A stretch of 64,000 nt of DNA from Pholis gunnellus. Taxonomy: Eukaryota > Chordata > Actinopteri > Perciformes > Pholidae. A program made the translations under genes and the position numbers. Of this stretch, positions 52,501-64,000 are shown piece after piece (within the stretch, counting starts at the first letter, position 1; each line of letters begins with the position of its first letter). The notes under the pieces are model-generated. The model did not search any database and was not told where the DNA came from. It was given only the letters and a program-made list of their open reading frames with translations. The stretch spans positions 12,851,904 through 12,915,903 of the forward strand of contig OU342808.1 of assembly GCA_910591455.2 (NCBI GenBank). The letters run 5' to 3'.

Positions 52501-55500
52501 TAACCTACTTCTTGTAGATTTAGGCTCAGTGGGGTTGCTTTACGTCATGAAAGACTCGGCGGCTGACTAATTTGAACCTTATCAGACATGCTTACTCCTG
52601 TGTCGTTGTGTTCCCCTTGTCAAAGCCTGTTTCAGAATGTAGGTTATTTTGTGTGTTTGGTGCTTTCTATTTTCACCCTTTCCCTCTCTCCCCCTCAGAG
52701 TCAAGGCTCATGTGTTGTGTGGTATTGTTTACATCCAGTAATCAGAGCCACCCTCAGTCTCCAGGCAAAGAACTCTAGACAGGCCAGATTGTCACCACAA
52801 TACTGGTGAATCTGGGTTCCCAGAGATGACTTCACTGAAGCCTGTTCATGCATGGGTGGAGCACATTACAAGGGCACACTGATACACTTGCTTGGAGTCA
52901 ATTGCCCGGGGACAAAGATTAGGTGTTAGGGTTCACTTTCCCGCCTGGTGCTGCTTTGGTTGGAGAATGACTTAAAGGTTTTCTTAACCCCACCTTTTTT
53001 GAATTAGTGTTGGAATAATTTATCTAATGAACCAATATATGCTCTTGTTTCCTGCCATGGTTGTTTGTTCATTACACATCCCAGTGAGGGAAGCAACTTG
53101 ACCCCAGCACATCACTATCCTGACTTTCGCTTCAAGACCTATGCCCCGCTGGCCTTCCGCTACTTCAGGGATCTGTTCGGCATCAAACCAGACGACTACC
53201 TGGTAAGACTGAAACCTAGCTGAGTTACTGGTTATTGTTTATTCCACCTTCACAAGATAATCCAGTCATAAACTCATAATCCAGTCCTCGTCTCCCAAAA
53301 CAAGCACTCTCATCATTTAGCTTAAGTAAGACGCAATGAAACATTAGAGAAAATGTACCCTTTATGAGTTTTACCCAGGACAAATGACTCAAAGCAATAG
53401 TTTGATGTTTTGGTAAATAGGCTTATTCACAGTGACTTCTCCACTAGTTGTCTGGCCAGGAAATCACTGCCAAGAAATTGGCCCGCACATAACCCCACGT
53501 AAAATCACAAATTATAGCTGCCAGCTCGCTGTAGCTTCATAATTAGTTGACAGACATGTGAGTGGTATCAATCTTATCTCTCGACAAGAAAGCGAATATG
53601 CGTAGTTCCCTCCCTATTGCTTTAAATAGTTCTATTTATCACTGTGCCAAAAACAACACATTTAACATCTAGTTCAAGCGTACGCTATACTGAATCACAC
53701 ACACTTTATTTCTGCTCAGTAGTTATTTGTCCACATGAATAGTTGAATCTGATTTAGTTCCATTGTTTCTATGTGTGCACGTAAGTAAATACAAAACGTA
53801 AAATGACCATTGCACCCAGAAACAAAGAGACATTTCTCTTGAATTACTTCCCATTGACTGAACACTAATCTTCCACCTCAGTGCGTACTTAATAGCCATC
53901 AAATTCAACGTGTATTTTATTGAGTAGTGGGCGGGTAATGCCGCACACCATCTGTGCAGGGGAGAGACAGGATGGGAGGATAAAGTCAAGGCAAAACATT
54001 GGGGTGGTGGAGATATTGGAGGTAATGACTGAGCTAACGGAGTGTGTCCTTATTACGATAGCTTTAACCAGCTGCCAGGGCTGAATGAAACCAGTTGATT
54101 CTTTGATTTCCCTGCTCAATCAAAGACACAAACACAGGCCGAGAAATAGCAAGATTGTTTTTATGTTGACGTAATTTGTTGCTCATCAAAGAGTATACCT
54201 TGTTGCCTATTCATCCTTTCAAACCAAACACAATTTGATTTTGTGTAATCTTGTTTGGGCTTTATCATGTTATGTTGCTGTTTTCCTTTCGTAAGCCTTT
54301 CAAAACCCCACAAGATACACTCTTGTTTTTGAATGCCAATAATTACAATAACATTATAATAACAATTAATTTCTGCATAAGTGAAAGACAAAGGGCTCTG
54401 GAAGAGAGACCAAGGCGAAATGTAACTTAAAGGCAGCAGAGGGAGGATGGCATGAGGCACAGTAGCTTAGAGGATGTGCTCATGATTGATGTCCTTGAGG
54501 TGATGATGATTCGTTCAGACAGAGGCTACAGCAGAGTCTAATTAATAGAGAGAACACACACACACAGTATCCTGAATGCAAATGCAACAAACCACGGATG
54601 TGTTTGTGCTAGTAACTCTACGTGACTGCTCACGATCAGTGGAGGGGTCTCTGGAGAGGTAAGCGGATGCCTCCAGTGTTGCTCCGCTGAACATGTTGCT
54701 CTCGTAACGCACTGATTAACATCTAACATTGCTCTTCAGTTGGCTGCTCTCACAGTCTCTCCCTCACAAGTTGATTTTCACAGTGGGATGAAGGCTTTCG
54801 ATCTGTTCTGGTGTTGTATTGAGAAGCAGCACAAGCAGTAATTGCTCCTTTTTACCCCTCGGCTTCTGTTCATGTCCATGTTAGACAGTTTGTTAGCAGC
54901 AAGAGTCAAATGTCAGTCGATCTTATTACAATTTGGCAGACAGATTTGTCATCCAGATGTGATTGAGATCTGGTCATTCTGCAATTCTCATTGCAACTCA
55001 TCAGTGTGTCTGCACGATAAAAATAAAATTGACAGAGACTCACTTTCATTGACATACTGGACATTATAAAGCCAACAGTATGTGGACAATCATGCGTTTT
55101 TGTGTGGATTTGCTCTGGGGCTGTTTTTATGAGTTGGGCTCAGCCCATTAGTTTTAACTAAAGGAAAAGTCAATGCTACAGCATATAACTATGTTTTAGA
55201 CAACAATGTGTTTCCCAATTTGTGGCAATAGTTTGTGGCAAACCCATTCCTGTTTCAACATCACAGCGCCTCTATGAACAGAGTCAGATGTGTGTAGAAA
55301 TGGTTTCCTGAGTTTGATGTGGAAGAACTTGACTGGCCTGCACAGAGCCTTGACCTAATACCCATCTCTCACCTTATTGGTTATTTCTAACAGGCCAGGC
55401 CTTATCGCCCAACATCAGTGTCTTACCTCATTGGTGGGCTTGTGGCCAGGTTCCAAAATGGGTTGAAAGCCTTCCCAGCTATTATAGCTGTTTTTCAAAT

Positions 55501-58500
55501 TGTGTTTTTTTTTGGCCACATATTGTAAGCAGACACAAAAAAATAAACATGTATCTGATCAGAAACCTGGTGCTTTTGTACCCCAAGAGATTTTTTTCTT
55601 CCACCACAAAAAAAACTAAATATGTTTGTCGTGTATCATCTTATTATAGTTTATGTGTTTAGAGCTGTTTATGTCTGGATATGTTCTAAGTGGAGCTGTT
55701 TTCTTGAAGTTTGACTACTGTTTTATGTAAAATATTCAACTGTTTTGTGCATGTTTTTTCTTCCTCAGTACTCCCTCGTAAATGAGCCTCTGATTGAGCT
55801 GACCAACCCCGGGGCCAGCGGCTCTCTATTCTACCTAACCAGCGATGACGAGTTCATCATTAAAACCGTCCAGCACAAAGAGGCCAAGTTTCTCCAGAGA
55901 TTACTGCCTGGATACTATATGGTGAGTCACTTTAGTTGATTCACGAGGTCTCCAGCACTTAGTGAGGTGGCAAAACTACACGTCTGAATGTTGAAGTCTA
56001 GAACACTCTAAGTCTTGAATTTGAATAGATCACTCGTCAGATGCTTAGGTGGCATACATCAGATGCAGTGAACATTCTCATGAGCTCAAGCTGTAGGGCA
56101 CCATCATATTGAAAAGCATCTCAGTCAAGGGGATGGAGGACAAGCTGGATGCATGCACAGAAGTCAGACATTTGATCATTTTGCTCACTTATTCGTATCT
56201 GTTAAATATATTCTGAGACCCCCTGCACTCATATTGGCTATCACTTCACAATTCTTTAGACTGTAGAAGATAACGTATCCAAGAAGCATTAGTGAAATAT
56301 GATTGTAATAAAAGTCAAGCTGTCTTTCACATCGCATCACAGAATCTGAACCAGAATCCACGCACACTGCTGCCCAAATTCTACGGACTGTACTGCATCC
56401 AGTCTGGAGGCATCAACATCCGACTGGTGGTAATGAACAATGTGTTGCCGCGCTCCGTCAAAATGCACTACAAATACGACCTGAAGGGATCCACCTACAA
56501 GAGACGAGCGTCCAGGAAAGAGAGAGAAAAGGCCTGTCCGACCTACAAAGACCTGGACTTCCAGGACATGCATGAAGAAGGGCTTTACTTTGATGCAGAG
56601 ACATACAACAACCTAATGAAGACCCTGCAGAGAGACTGTCGGGTAGGTGGAGCAAGTGATTTTGTATTTGCATGCTCATTCGTGTCTCTCTCTCTGTTCA
56701 TTGGACATTTCTTTCATTGGACTGCAACAGGAATGTCTCTATTATTCCATAAAAGGAAGGTGTATAACAAACAAGGAAGTCTAGGAACAAGTCATTTTTG
56801 TTTCATTATCAGAATATGTTCCTCAAAAGGCCATTTCTGTTGAATTCTCATGCCTCTCTTTCCTTTGCTAAAACATTTTGACCTGTGTGCAGCACCGCAT
56901 GGACATTGTGTCTTGTGCCATATCAGAGCTTTGAGCAGATTGCTTTAAACCTGGGAATCACTGAAGTGAAGGGAGATAGCTGTTGAAAGGATGTCGCTGA
57001 CCTCTTCTTGTAACAGAGTATGGAAGCTTAAACACTATGAATTAATTACATCGTGTTCTAGTTCGGGACAGTGTGTGCACATCTTAGATGGCACAAAATG
57101 AACATTTTAATTTTCCATGTGTTTGTCAGTAGGACTGCTGTGTGTTTCCACTGTGTGTTCAGTCTAAGCTCTCAGTTTGCCCTGGGCTTTGTTCTACCAT
57201 CTCTGCTGCGCTGCAATGTTTCAGTACATGACAGCTCTCCAAACACTGAATGTGATTAAGACATGATCCTGGTAGCGTGAGAGACTCAGAGCTCTAGCCA
57301 AAGATAGTCCTCCGGTCTAAAGGCTTGCATTCTTCCCTAATTTAATGCAGAGGCCAGGAGACCTGTCTGCTGGAGGAGGATATTTGGAGTTTAATAGGAG
57401 ACATAATGTGTGTGCTCCGGTGATCCACCAGTACTTCCTTGCTTTTAGAGGCATGAATATAAACAACATTCAAAATCAAATATCTGAAAATAGCCCAGAC
57501 TTCATTTCATATATTTTTCCGTCTTTCTACATTGCATCAGTGTGAGAGAAATAGTTTTTGAAAACAGCCCAGCAGTAGAGACTAAAGGACCATGTACAAT
57601 ACATTTTCAGGTTTTGCTGACCTGTTTGTGGACCACAATTGTAGGCAAGGAATAAGCCTCCAAGCTTTAAAAAGCAAAGGAACCAGAACAGAAGAGCTGA
57701 ATTGCTGATTGGGTCGTCAAACTGTGGAATAATTCTCTTGGGCTGGTGCATGTTTGTGCAGTGACATTTCTACTCTGTTGTTCTTCGTGTAGATAAGGTG
57801 GATGACCTCTTGGGATAGCTTTATGGCTGATGCCAACGTGAATTCCAGACACTGATTTAATGTGCTTTACCCTCATAGTGGCTGGTTAATGATGGGGTTT
57901 ACAGCCTAAAGCCCCCCGTGTTGTAATCCCATTTGTTCTGCTTGACATACAGTAACTGCACACGCACACACACACACAAACACACACACACACACACACA
58001 CACAATATACACACAGCTTATAGGGTCAACGCTCTGATATTTAAAGTGGAATCTGACCAAGATCTTATAGATGAGGCCCAGAGACTTCCTGCCGGGCTCG
58101 ACCAACCTGACAGACCTGGCACCCCTGCATAGCACCATTTAGATAACAACTTAATTTCTTCCATTAAACCAGCCTCAGGTTAAATGTTTAAATTATTAGC
58201 GTGTTGGAATAGAAGAACCATGTTGGTTTTATCAACAACCGTGATTGATGGAGCATGGAATGGAGTTAGCGGTAATGAACAGTGTGTTGCTGTCGGTCAA
58301 TTTAGATTTTCCTGTTAGGCAACAGAGCTCTCTTCTCTTCTGTTCTCAGCTCTACTCTGTGTTACTATGTGTGTTATCAGATAGAAAATGTAACTCTACA
58401 TGAAATTACTTTCGTTACAGTAAATCCTCTGGTTCTGCCACACTTGTTTGTGGTTTAGTGTTTCTTCTTGGGGAAAGTGAAGTATCCTTCCAAGAAAGGT

Positions 58501-61500
58501 GTGTGAACTACTGTTGCTGTTCCAGCCCTTTAACAGTATCTTCACAAACATGGGTCTTGTGATGTTGAGTTAGAGAAAGATTACCAGAAATAGAGAGGAA
58601 TTTTAAGTGATCTCCTCCGGTTATGGCCCCTCTCATCATCATTAACCAATATGCCGACTTTGTCGATGTCCTCTATTTTCTTTTTAAGAATGACATTCTC
58701 TCCTCTTGCTAAGTCAGTATTTCCGTGAACTAACAGCACACTCCCATTTACAACCTTACCCAAACGTACCCCAGACATGAACTGTCTACCCACTAAGGCC
58801 TCTATGTGCCACATAATGCATGTATATAAAGTATATGGTATGGCATGTATATCTGTATGTATGTAAGTGAGGCTGTTGAGCAGCTGCTGTGCTGTACATT
58901 TTGTTATTGTCATGGCTTCCTGCTTTCGCCTCCTGAGCGGGAAGCAAAGTGCCCTCTAAGCAGAATCGCTGTCCATTTCCATGAGTAAGCAGCTAACCCC
59001 GTCACCCCAGTTGAGGCTGCGGACCAAAACACAGAGGAGGGGGCGGCAGAAGCTAAGCAACAGGGGGTGAAGGGCGTGGGGGAATGAGGAAGTGAACTGT
59101 TGTCCAATACAAGTATATGTGGTGAGGCCTCTGAAACATTTGTCTTTTTGCTATTTTTCCAGAGCTTGGAGTGTTGGGAATTCTGTTTTATAGGAGTGTG
59201 GGAGGTCAGAGTTGAGATGAGTTGAAGCAGAAAGGGATGAGACAAAGAGGAGGATGAGTAATGTGTTTGAGGGAATCAGATTTTTCTGTTATGTGGGACA
59301 CTCCTAGGGAAACACGGGGTACATTTTCTTCCCTTTAACTCTACTCTCTCCATTACTCTGCAGCTCCTCTGATACTCCCCAAATGCCAAAACAACACAAG
59401 GCATTAATAATTCATGTTGGACTCTACTGTACAGAGAGAGCGAGACAGAGAGGGTTTATTGTTGAGTGAGTGTGTGTTCGTACCGTTGCTGTGCGTGTGT
59501 GATTTGACGAGACGGACATCAGGGTGATCTTGATGCCTCTGATGATGTCAAGCTGCTGAGACACTGATGTTCACAGCACGTTTGACAGTTGAGACCTCGT
59601 CATGTTTGGGAAAACCCAGGCCAAATGACATCTACGTACCGTCATTAACTCTGTTTGAGAATTTATGAAACAGGAGTCCTTTCATTGCGTGCACGAAAAA
59701 GTGCAGAAATAATGATTCAGACAATGAAGGCATGCATTCTTGGACAATAATGGTTGCATAGCAGCCAGTGTAGCCAATCATAAACAATCATTTACTGTAT
59801 GGCTCCCCCTCTTCTCAACCTTGGGATCCTGTAACAACAATGGCTTCTCTCAATCTCAGCAGCAGAAAACCAAGACGCTGGCCTTGTAGTCAGAAGTAAG
59901 TAAGGCTTCAACGGCATCCTTAACCACATTCATAAACATGGCTGTTAATTACACAGGTCATCAACTAATAATCATTTTCATAATTGCTTAGCCTGCTGAT
60001 TATTTTCTCTGTTAATCAACTAATTCCTTGGTCTATAAAATGTAAGCAAATGGTGAAAAACTGCAGCCAAACATTTAGCTTTCTTGTTAAAAATGTTAAA
60101 GTTTACCATCAGAGAAAAAAGAAAACGGAAAGAAAAAGCAGATGATTTTTGCCATTTTTGTTAAGGAATTGTCTTAAATGACTTGATTATCGAAATTGTT
60201 GCCTATTAGTTTTCTGTCGATTAATTAATCAATTGTTTGAATAAGCATTGCAGCTCTATAAAGCTCTTCATACCACCTTGTAATGTCAAATTATCTTATA
60301 CTTTCATTCATGTATCATCTAATTTAATCTTAGACAATAAACTCATTTATTATCCTCAGTTTATGTTCACAGCGTCAGAGAGAATGAACAGACACAGAAA
60401 AAAGTGCATTTTAAATTGTTTTAAAACTACATTTTTACGGTTGTAATGAGGTTTTAGGTAGCAACAACATCTATAATTAATTAATACAGCATTCATTCAT
60501 TATAGATGCATATTTTAGCAGAGACATTCCTGTGATATATACCCGGAGTGAGTGATCCAGCAAGCCCACAAAAGGAGTATAAGAAGCTCTGTGTTCTTTT
60601 CCGCAGACAGCCACAGCTTTAGGAAAGCTTGCTGTGTATTAGTGTCACTGCAAAGTGGGGCACACCAGTGAACACTATGGGGAGCTCTACATCCCTAATG
60701 GCACAGAGATAGACAGGTGGAGGACTGCTTCAGGGGAATATACTGAGAAACATCAGAGATTTGTTGAAGATCAGGGGATGCTGTGACAAAGCTCAATCCC
60801 TACAGAAGTGTGAGGATTAGCCTTTCCCATTCACTGAGAAAAGAAATGAGAGTTGAGGGCAGGGACACAAACACTTGGCTGCCATGCCTCTAAGAATCAG
60901 TAGTATTCCACTCCGCTAACTGATTATTGACTATTTTACTTTGCCTGTAGATATACACAGTATTTTTCAGAATCACAGATATGCAGCTGTTTCTTTCTGC
61001 TGTGATGGTTTGATTGTTTGCCTGGAGAAGCCGGGGCCAGGATGCACAGTAATGGCCTTCTGTAGGCAGTCTGGCTGTAGTTTGAATAGGGTGGGGGAGT
61101 TTGACTGAAGGGATGCAAATCTGTGATATGGAAAAGGCAAAGCTCAGACAAAAGCCCCAGTGTTTGTTTGTGTCAGTCATTAAGTCGATTTTGTGTTTGT
61201 GTGGTTGAGTATGAATGTGTGTGACTATGACTTTATACATCAGCCGTTTCTATTACAGAAGCAAACTGGAAAACTATTCATGATAATATCTTCTTTGACC
61301 ATGCATTGAAGACAGCTTATCTAGGGAGAGATAAGAGGAAGTTGTAGTTCAAAACATTGGTCTTACATTCTTTATCATAAACAGGCCAGTGATCTCTGGA
61401 TTCTGGGTCAAGGCTCTCTTTGATTATTTTTTTGATTGCCTCTAATCCTATTTGGTTTAGATTGTGTTATGTATGGAGTCAAAGTGAGAAAGATAATAAT

Positions 61501-63964
61501 GATGAACTTGAATGAGTCTTAGTGTAGTGTGTTTTTGGTTTCTTCTCAAGCTTCCTCTTTGTGGCTTTTTATGAACTGATACACACATTGAAGCAGTTGA
61601 TACAGAGAGATTTATGACCGAGAGTTATTAAGAATTATATGGTATTTGATTATTTTTCTCTCTGACTGAAGGGATTGAAAGGAACCTCTCTAATGTCACA
61701 CAATCGCTCTTTCTTTGCCACACCCTTGTATTAACGTCAGGAATTATAAACCAGTACAGTAACTCTTTTCCAGTCTTGATTATAAGATAAGACTGGCTAC
61801 CTGGCAGTGACCCTGTTCCCAGATCAAGCTCTTGCTCTCTCTACCCTTGACTGGCCATGACTGCTTTACTGGAGCACTGAAGCAAACATTAAGTCACAGA
61901 GTCTCTGGGAAACTGGGCAAAAGGCTCCTGAAGGTCAATGTGTAACACTTGGCTCACTGTGGAGAAACACCTTGTTTATTTAGCTCAAAACTGGTTTCAA
62001 CAGGAGATTTACTTTTAATAGCTTACAGCTTTTGAGGCTTCAGTGCCTCAAAGGCTGTGAAAGTGTTTTGGGAGAAGAAAAAAAACATTTCAAAGCTATT
62101 CAAAACATTTCTTAATATCACTATACTTACCGTCTTTGAGCTGAAGGTGTAGCATCCATCCAGTCCAGGAAAGTAATCTGTTCAGGGTTCACACAGTTCT
62201 TAGAAAATGGGAAATATCCTGTTATTTCAATCCGACTTGTGCCATTCATTATCAAATGAATTTGTCTTGTAACATCTTCATGCCTTGTAATTTGCTACAG
62301 GTGCTGGAGAGTTTTAAGATCATGGACTACAGCCTGCTGCTGGGTGTGCATGTCCTGGACCAGAGCCAGAGAGAGGGGGGTGAGCTGGGCCAGGCAGGGA
62401 GCGACGGGAGGAGACCTGTGGGTCAGAGGGTGCTTTACTCCACTGCCATGGAGTCCATCCAGGGAGACGGCAAGGCTGCAGAAGCCCTCACCACAGACGA
62501 CACGTGAGTCGGCTCATATGCACATATTATGCACACATATTTGGGCAAACACTCTTTGCCTCTGTTTGTCTCTTAATCTCCACCTTTTTTCTCACAGACA
62601 CAGTTATACAACCGTGCTCATAGCTCGCACAGGACACTCAGACAGTGTACACACAGTCAGGCTCTCATATAACCATAGCGACACAAATACAAACACAGCC
62701 ACTGTTCCACGTACTAACAGCAAGACATATGAATGTAAATACTGTAAGTGCCTCTTTTATAAATATTTGCCCAGTGTTTCAAGCTTTGCAGAAGAACAGT
62801 AGCTATTCTCTGACTGCTGGATTGTTTTTACTATAGGATGGGTGGCATCCCTGCCAAAACACACAAAGAAGAAAAGCTGCTCATCTTCCTTGGTATCATT
62901 GATATCCTACAGTCATACAGGTACCGATCTTTATGGGATTATATAAACCTGCTGTCATTTTGTTTCTAATACGGGTGATTTCTTATAATTACTGATTGGA
63001 TCTGTTGACTTTCGGGGCCTTGGAACCCGTTTATATCTGACTGTATGATCTGCAGAAATGTTTGACTCAGTTTCTGAGAAGTAAAATGTCTCATCAATGG
63101 CCAATAAAGATATGACAATTAATAGAGAACGTGCATGAATAGTTGAGGACTGACCAAGGCTGCGATTGATGCTTGCCCTATGACAAGACCTCTTAATGTT
63201 GAATTATCACCCTGCATCGATGGGAATCCACTTTACCTCAATCCTAAAAGGACCTTTTCCCCTTTCAACATGATTTAAATGGACACACCGGCCTGTAAGT
63301 CTTCTTTATTTACAAATTGATTTTTGCCTTTCCCTGAGAGCACAAGCGGCGAGTGACAGAGGAGGAAGAATTTTGGCACATCAGCTTTTCAAACTCAGCT
63401 TGGTTGGTCGAGGCATTAAATGCACACGGAGTGGGCGAGGTGAGATCTTGGAGGAATAAGGGATGAATAGGCCAATTTGTCTCCGCTAATCCCGCCTTAC
63501 TTCTGGTAGCTTGCTTCCCTCGAAGACAGCATTACATAACATTAAACTTTGATGTATTTTCTGCTTAAATGCTAAAAAAATGACCTGCGTTTGTTTTGTG
63601 CCAAGGAGCAAGAGTCTCAAGTTTGATCAAGCATAAAGTGGAAGTTGTTGGGTAAGCGGATATGTTTGTGACAAGGCTTCTGTTTGTTTTGTTTCTCCCC
63701 AGGTTCATTAAAAAGTTGGAACACTCATGGAAAGCCCTGGTGTACGATGGCGTGAGTTGATAGCCTGCTCAAATCTGACACTGCTGCTTGTATCAATGCG
63801 CCTTTTATTTGGTAACATACTCTTACGTCTACTAGTGGCTCTCTAATAAAAGCCATGCATTTTCTCTGACTGTCCTCAGGACTCCGTCTCGGTGCACCGG
63901 CCCGGGTTTTATGCCAGCCGCTTCCTCAAGTTCATGAGCACACGGGTCTTCAGAAAGACTCAGC
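49584..63964 (+). CDS. pip5k1b: Phosphatidylinositol-4-phosphate 5-kinase type I beta, N-terminal and most of the kinase domain (3'-truncated by the window)
   Basis: Nine coding exons: 49584-49652, 50398-50528, 53085-53202, 55769-55921, 56343-56642, 62301-62503, 62837-62920, 63703-63751, 63880-63964 (donor GTAAGT at 63965; the gene continues). They total 1192 nt, about 397 codons. The start [11 protein letters not shown] lies directly after an acceptor. Visible motifs: [36 protein letters not shown], the nucleotide-binding GASGSLFY, lysine-bearing [26 protein letters not shown], catalytic [10 protein letters not shown], metal-binding GIIDILQSY and the start of the activation loop [22 protein letters not shown] and NPGASGSL favour the beta isoform over alpha. 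It makes PtdIns(4,5)P2 from PtdIns4P at the plasma membrane. One oddity is [14 protein letters not shown] where human has DLDFLQDMHEGLYF. All junctions are in phase. Confidence 0.95.
52134..52161. repeat. Poly-C followed by short (CA)n
   Basis: A run of about ten C, then about nine CA units. Confidence 0.9.
55063..55536 (+). mobile_element. Degraded Tc1/mariner element
   Basis: The segment opens with TATAAAGCCAACAGTATGTGG and ends near GGCCACATATTGTA, imperfect inverted ends. Around 55319-55366 the frame reads [13 protein letters not shown], matching the WPAQSPDLNP block of Tc1-like transposases, followed by the [13 protein letters not shown] stretch with stops and indels. It is non-functional and belongs to a different subfamily from the relic at 19060-19350. 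The match is from memory. Confidence 0.65.
57959..58004. repeat. Interrupted (CA)n microsatellite
   Basis: CACACA units with a few interruptions over about 46 bp. Confidence 0.9.
59960..60262. repeat. Teleost interspersed repeat with ATTAAT-rich ends
   Basis: It runs from CAACTAATAATCATTTTCAT through GGTCTATAAAATGTAAGCAA and TCGATTAATTAATCAATTG to a GCATTGCAGCTCTATA end. The order of phrases matches a very common fish repeat, often with ends like GATTAATCGTTGCAGCTCTA. Its class is not assigned. Confidence 0.6.
62504..63702 (+). other. pip5k1b: pip5k1b introns 6 and 7
   Basis: Introns 62504-62836 and 62921-63702 flank exon 62837-62920. Nothing besides ordinary intronic sequence is seen. Confidence 0.7.
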
Positions 63965-64000
63965 GTAAGTCTGCAGGTTGATCACCGTGGTTGTAGTTAA

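Larger units (their letters stand above)
49653..55768 (+). other. pip5k1b: pip5k1b introns 1-3 of the coding region
   Basis: Introns 49653-50397, 50529-53084 and 53203-55768 hold no recognised nested gene. They contain a C10 plus (CA)n stretch (52134-52161) and a Tc1 relic (55063-55536). The rest is unremarkable. Confidence 0.6.
56643..62300 (+). other. pip5k1b: pip5k1b intron 5 (5.7 kb)
   Basis: No nested gene was recognised. It carries an interrupted (CA)n stretch (57959-58004) and an interspersed repeat (about 59960-60262). The rest shows nothing I can name. Confidence 0.6.

Noticed and set aside
57345..57545. 66-codon frame in pip5k1b intron 5
   Set aside because: It has no conserved residues or splice context and is consistent with chance.

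Overview
The window is nuclear DNA from a bony fish, most likely a percomorph teleost. Every recognisable gene is a vertebrate orthologue split into many short exons with GT-AG introns. The non-coding DNA carries long (CA)n/(GT)n and (CT)n microsatellites, Tc1/mariner relics and a tRNA-derived SINE typical of teleosts. Nothing prokaryotic, viral or CRISPR-like was seen.

Layout, left to right. (1) 1-346, + strand: the last two exons of cenph (kinetochore protein CENP-H). (2) 623-3361, + strand: complete dimt1 (18S rRNA dimethyladenosine methyltransferase), 12 exons, 306 codons. (3) 3.8-6.3 kb: gene-free DNA holding three diverged ~130-bp units, two CTCF-like motifs and an AT-rich degenerate minisatellite. 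(4) 7170-22557, - strand: complete kif2a (kinesin-13 microtubule depolymerase), 21 coding exons, 746 codons, with a symmetric 126-nt cassette exon and one GC-AG intron. (5) 22.6-24.9 kb: divergent spacer with a CTCF-like motif and a (CA)n tract. (6) 25800-32318, + strand: complete unc45b (muscle myosin chaperone), 19 coding exons, 930 codons, with a TATA box and untranslated first exon near 24.95-25.07 kb. (7) 32.4-34.7 kb: a SINE with intact 12-bp target-site duplications, plus other repeat-like DNA. (8) 34.7-37.7 kb, + strand: an unrecognised small gene for a secreted or type I membrane protein with 8 ectodomain cysteines. A 43-nt optional exon would swap the reading frame across the transmembrane segment. 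(9) 38.5 kb to the end, + strand: the 5' part of pip5k1b (type I phosphatidylinositol-4-phosphate 5-kinase beta), with putative untranslated exons and nine coding exons. The gene runs off the right edge.

The genes do not form one pathway. cenph and kif2a both act at kinetochores or spindles; dimt1 acts in ribosome biogenesis, unc45b in sarcomere assembly and pip5k1b in PtdIns(4,5)P2 synthesis. cenph/dimt1/kif2a correspond to human 5q12-13 and pip5k1b to 9q21, a linkage I recall from chicken Z. unc45b (human 17q) looks out of place in that block.

Exon borders were placed by hand from splice consensus, reading-frame continuity and remembered family sequences; none was tested against transcripts. 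The least certain points are the untranslated exons, the UTR ends and the splicing of the 35-37.7 kb gene, which is also the best candidate here for something undescribed.
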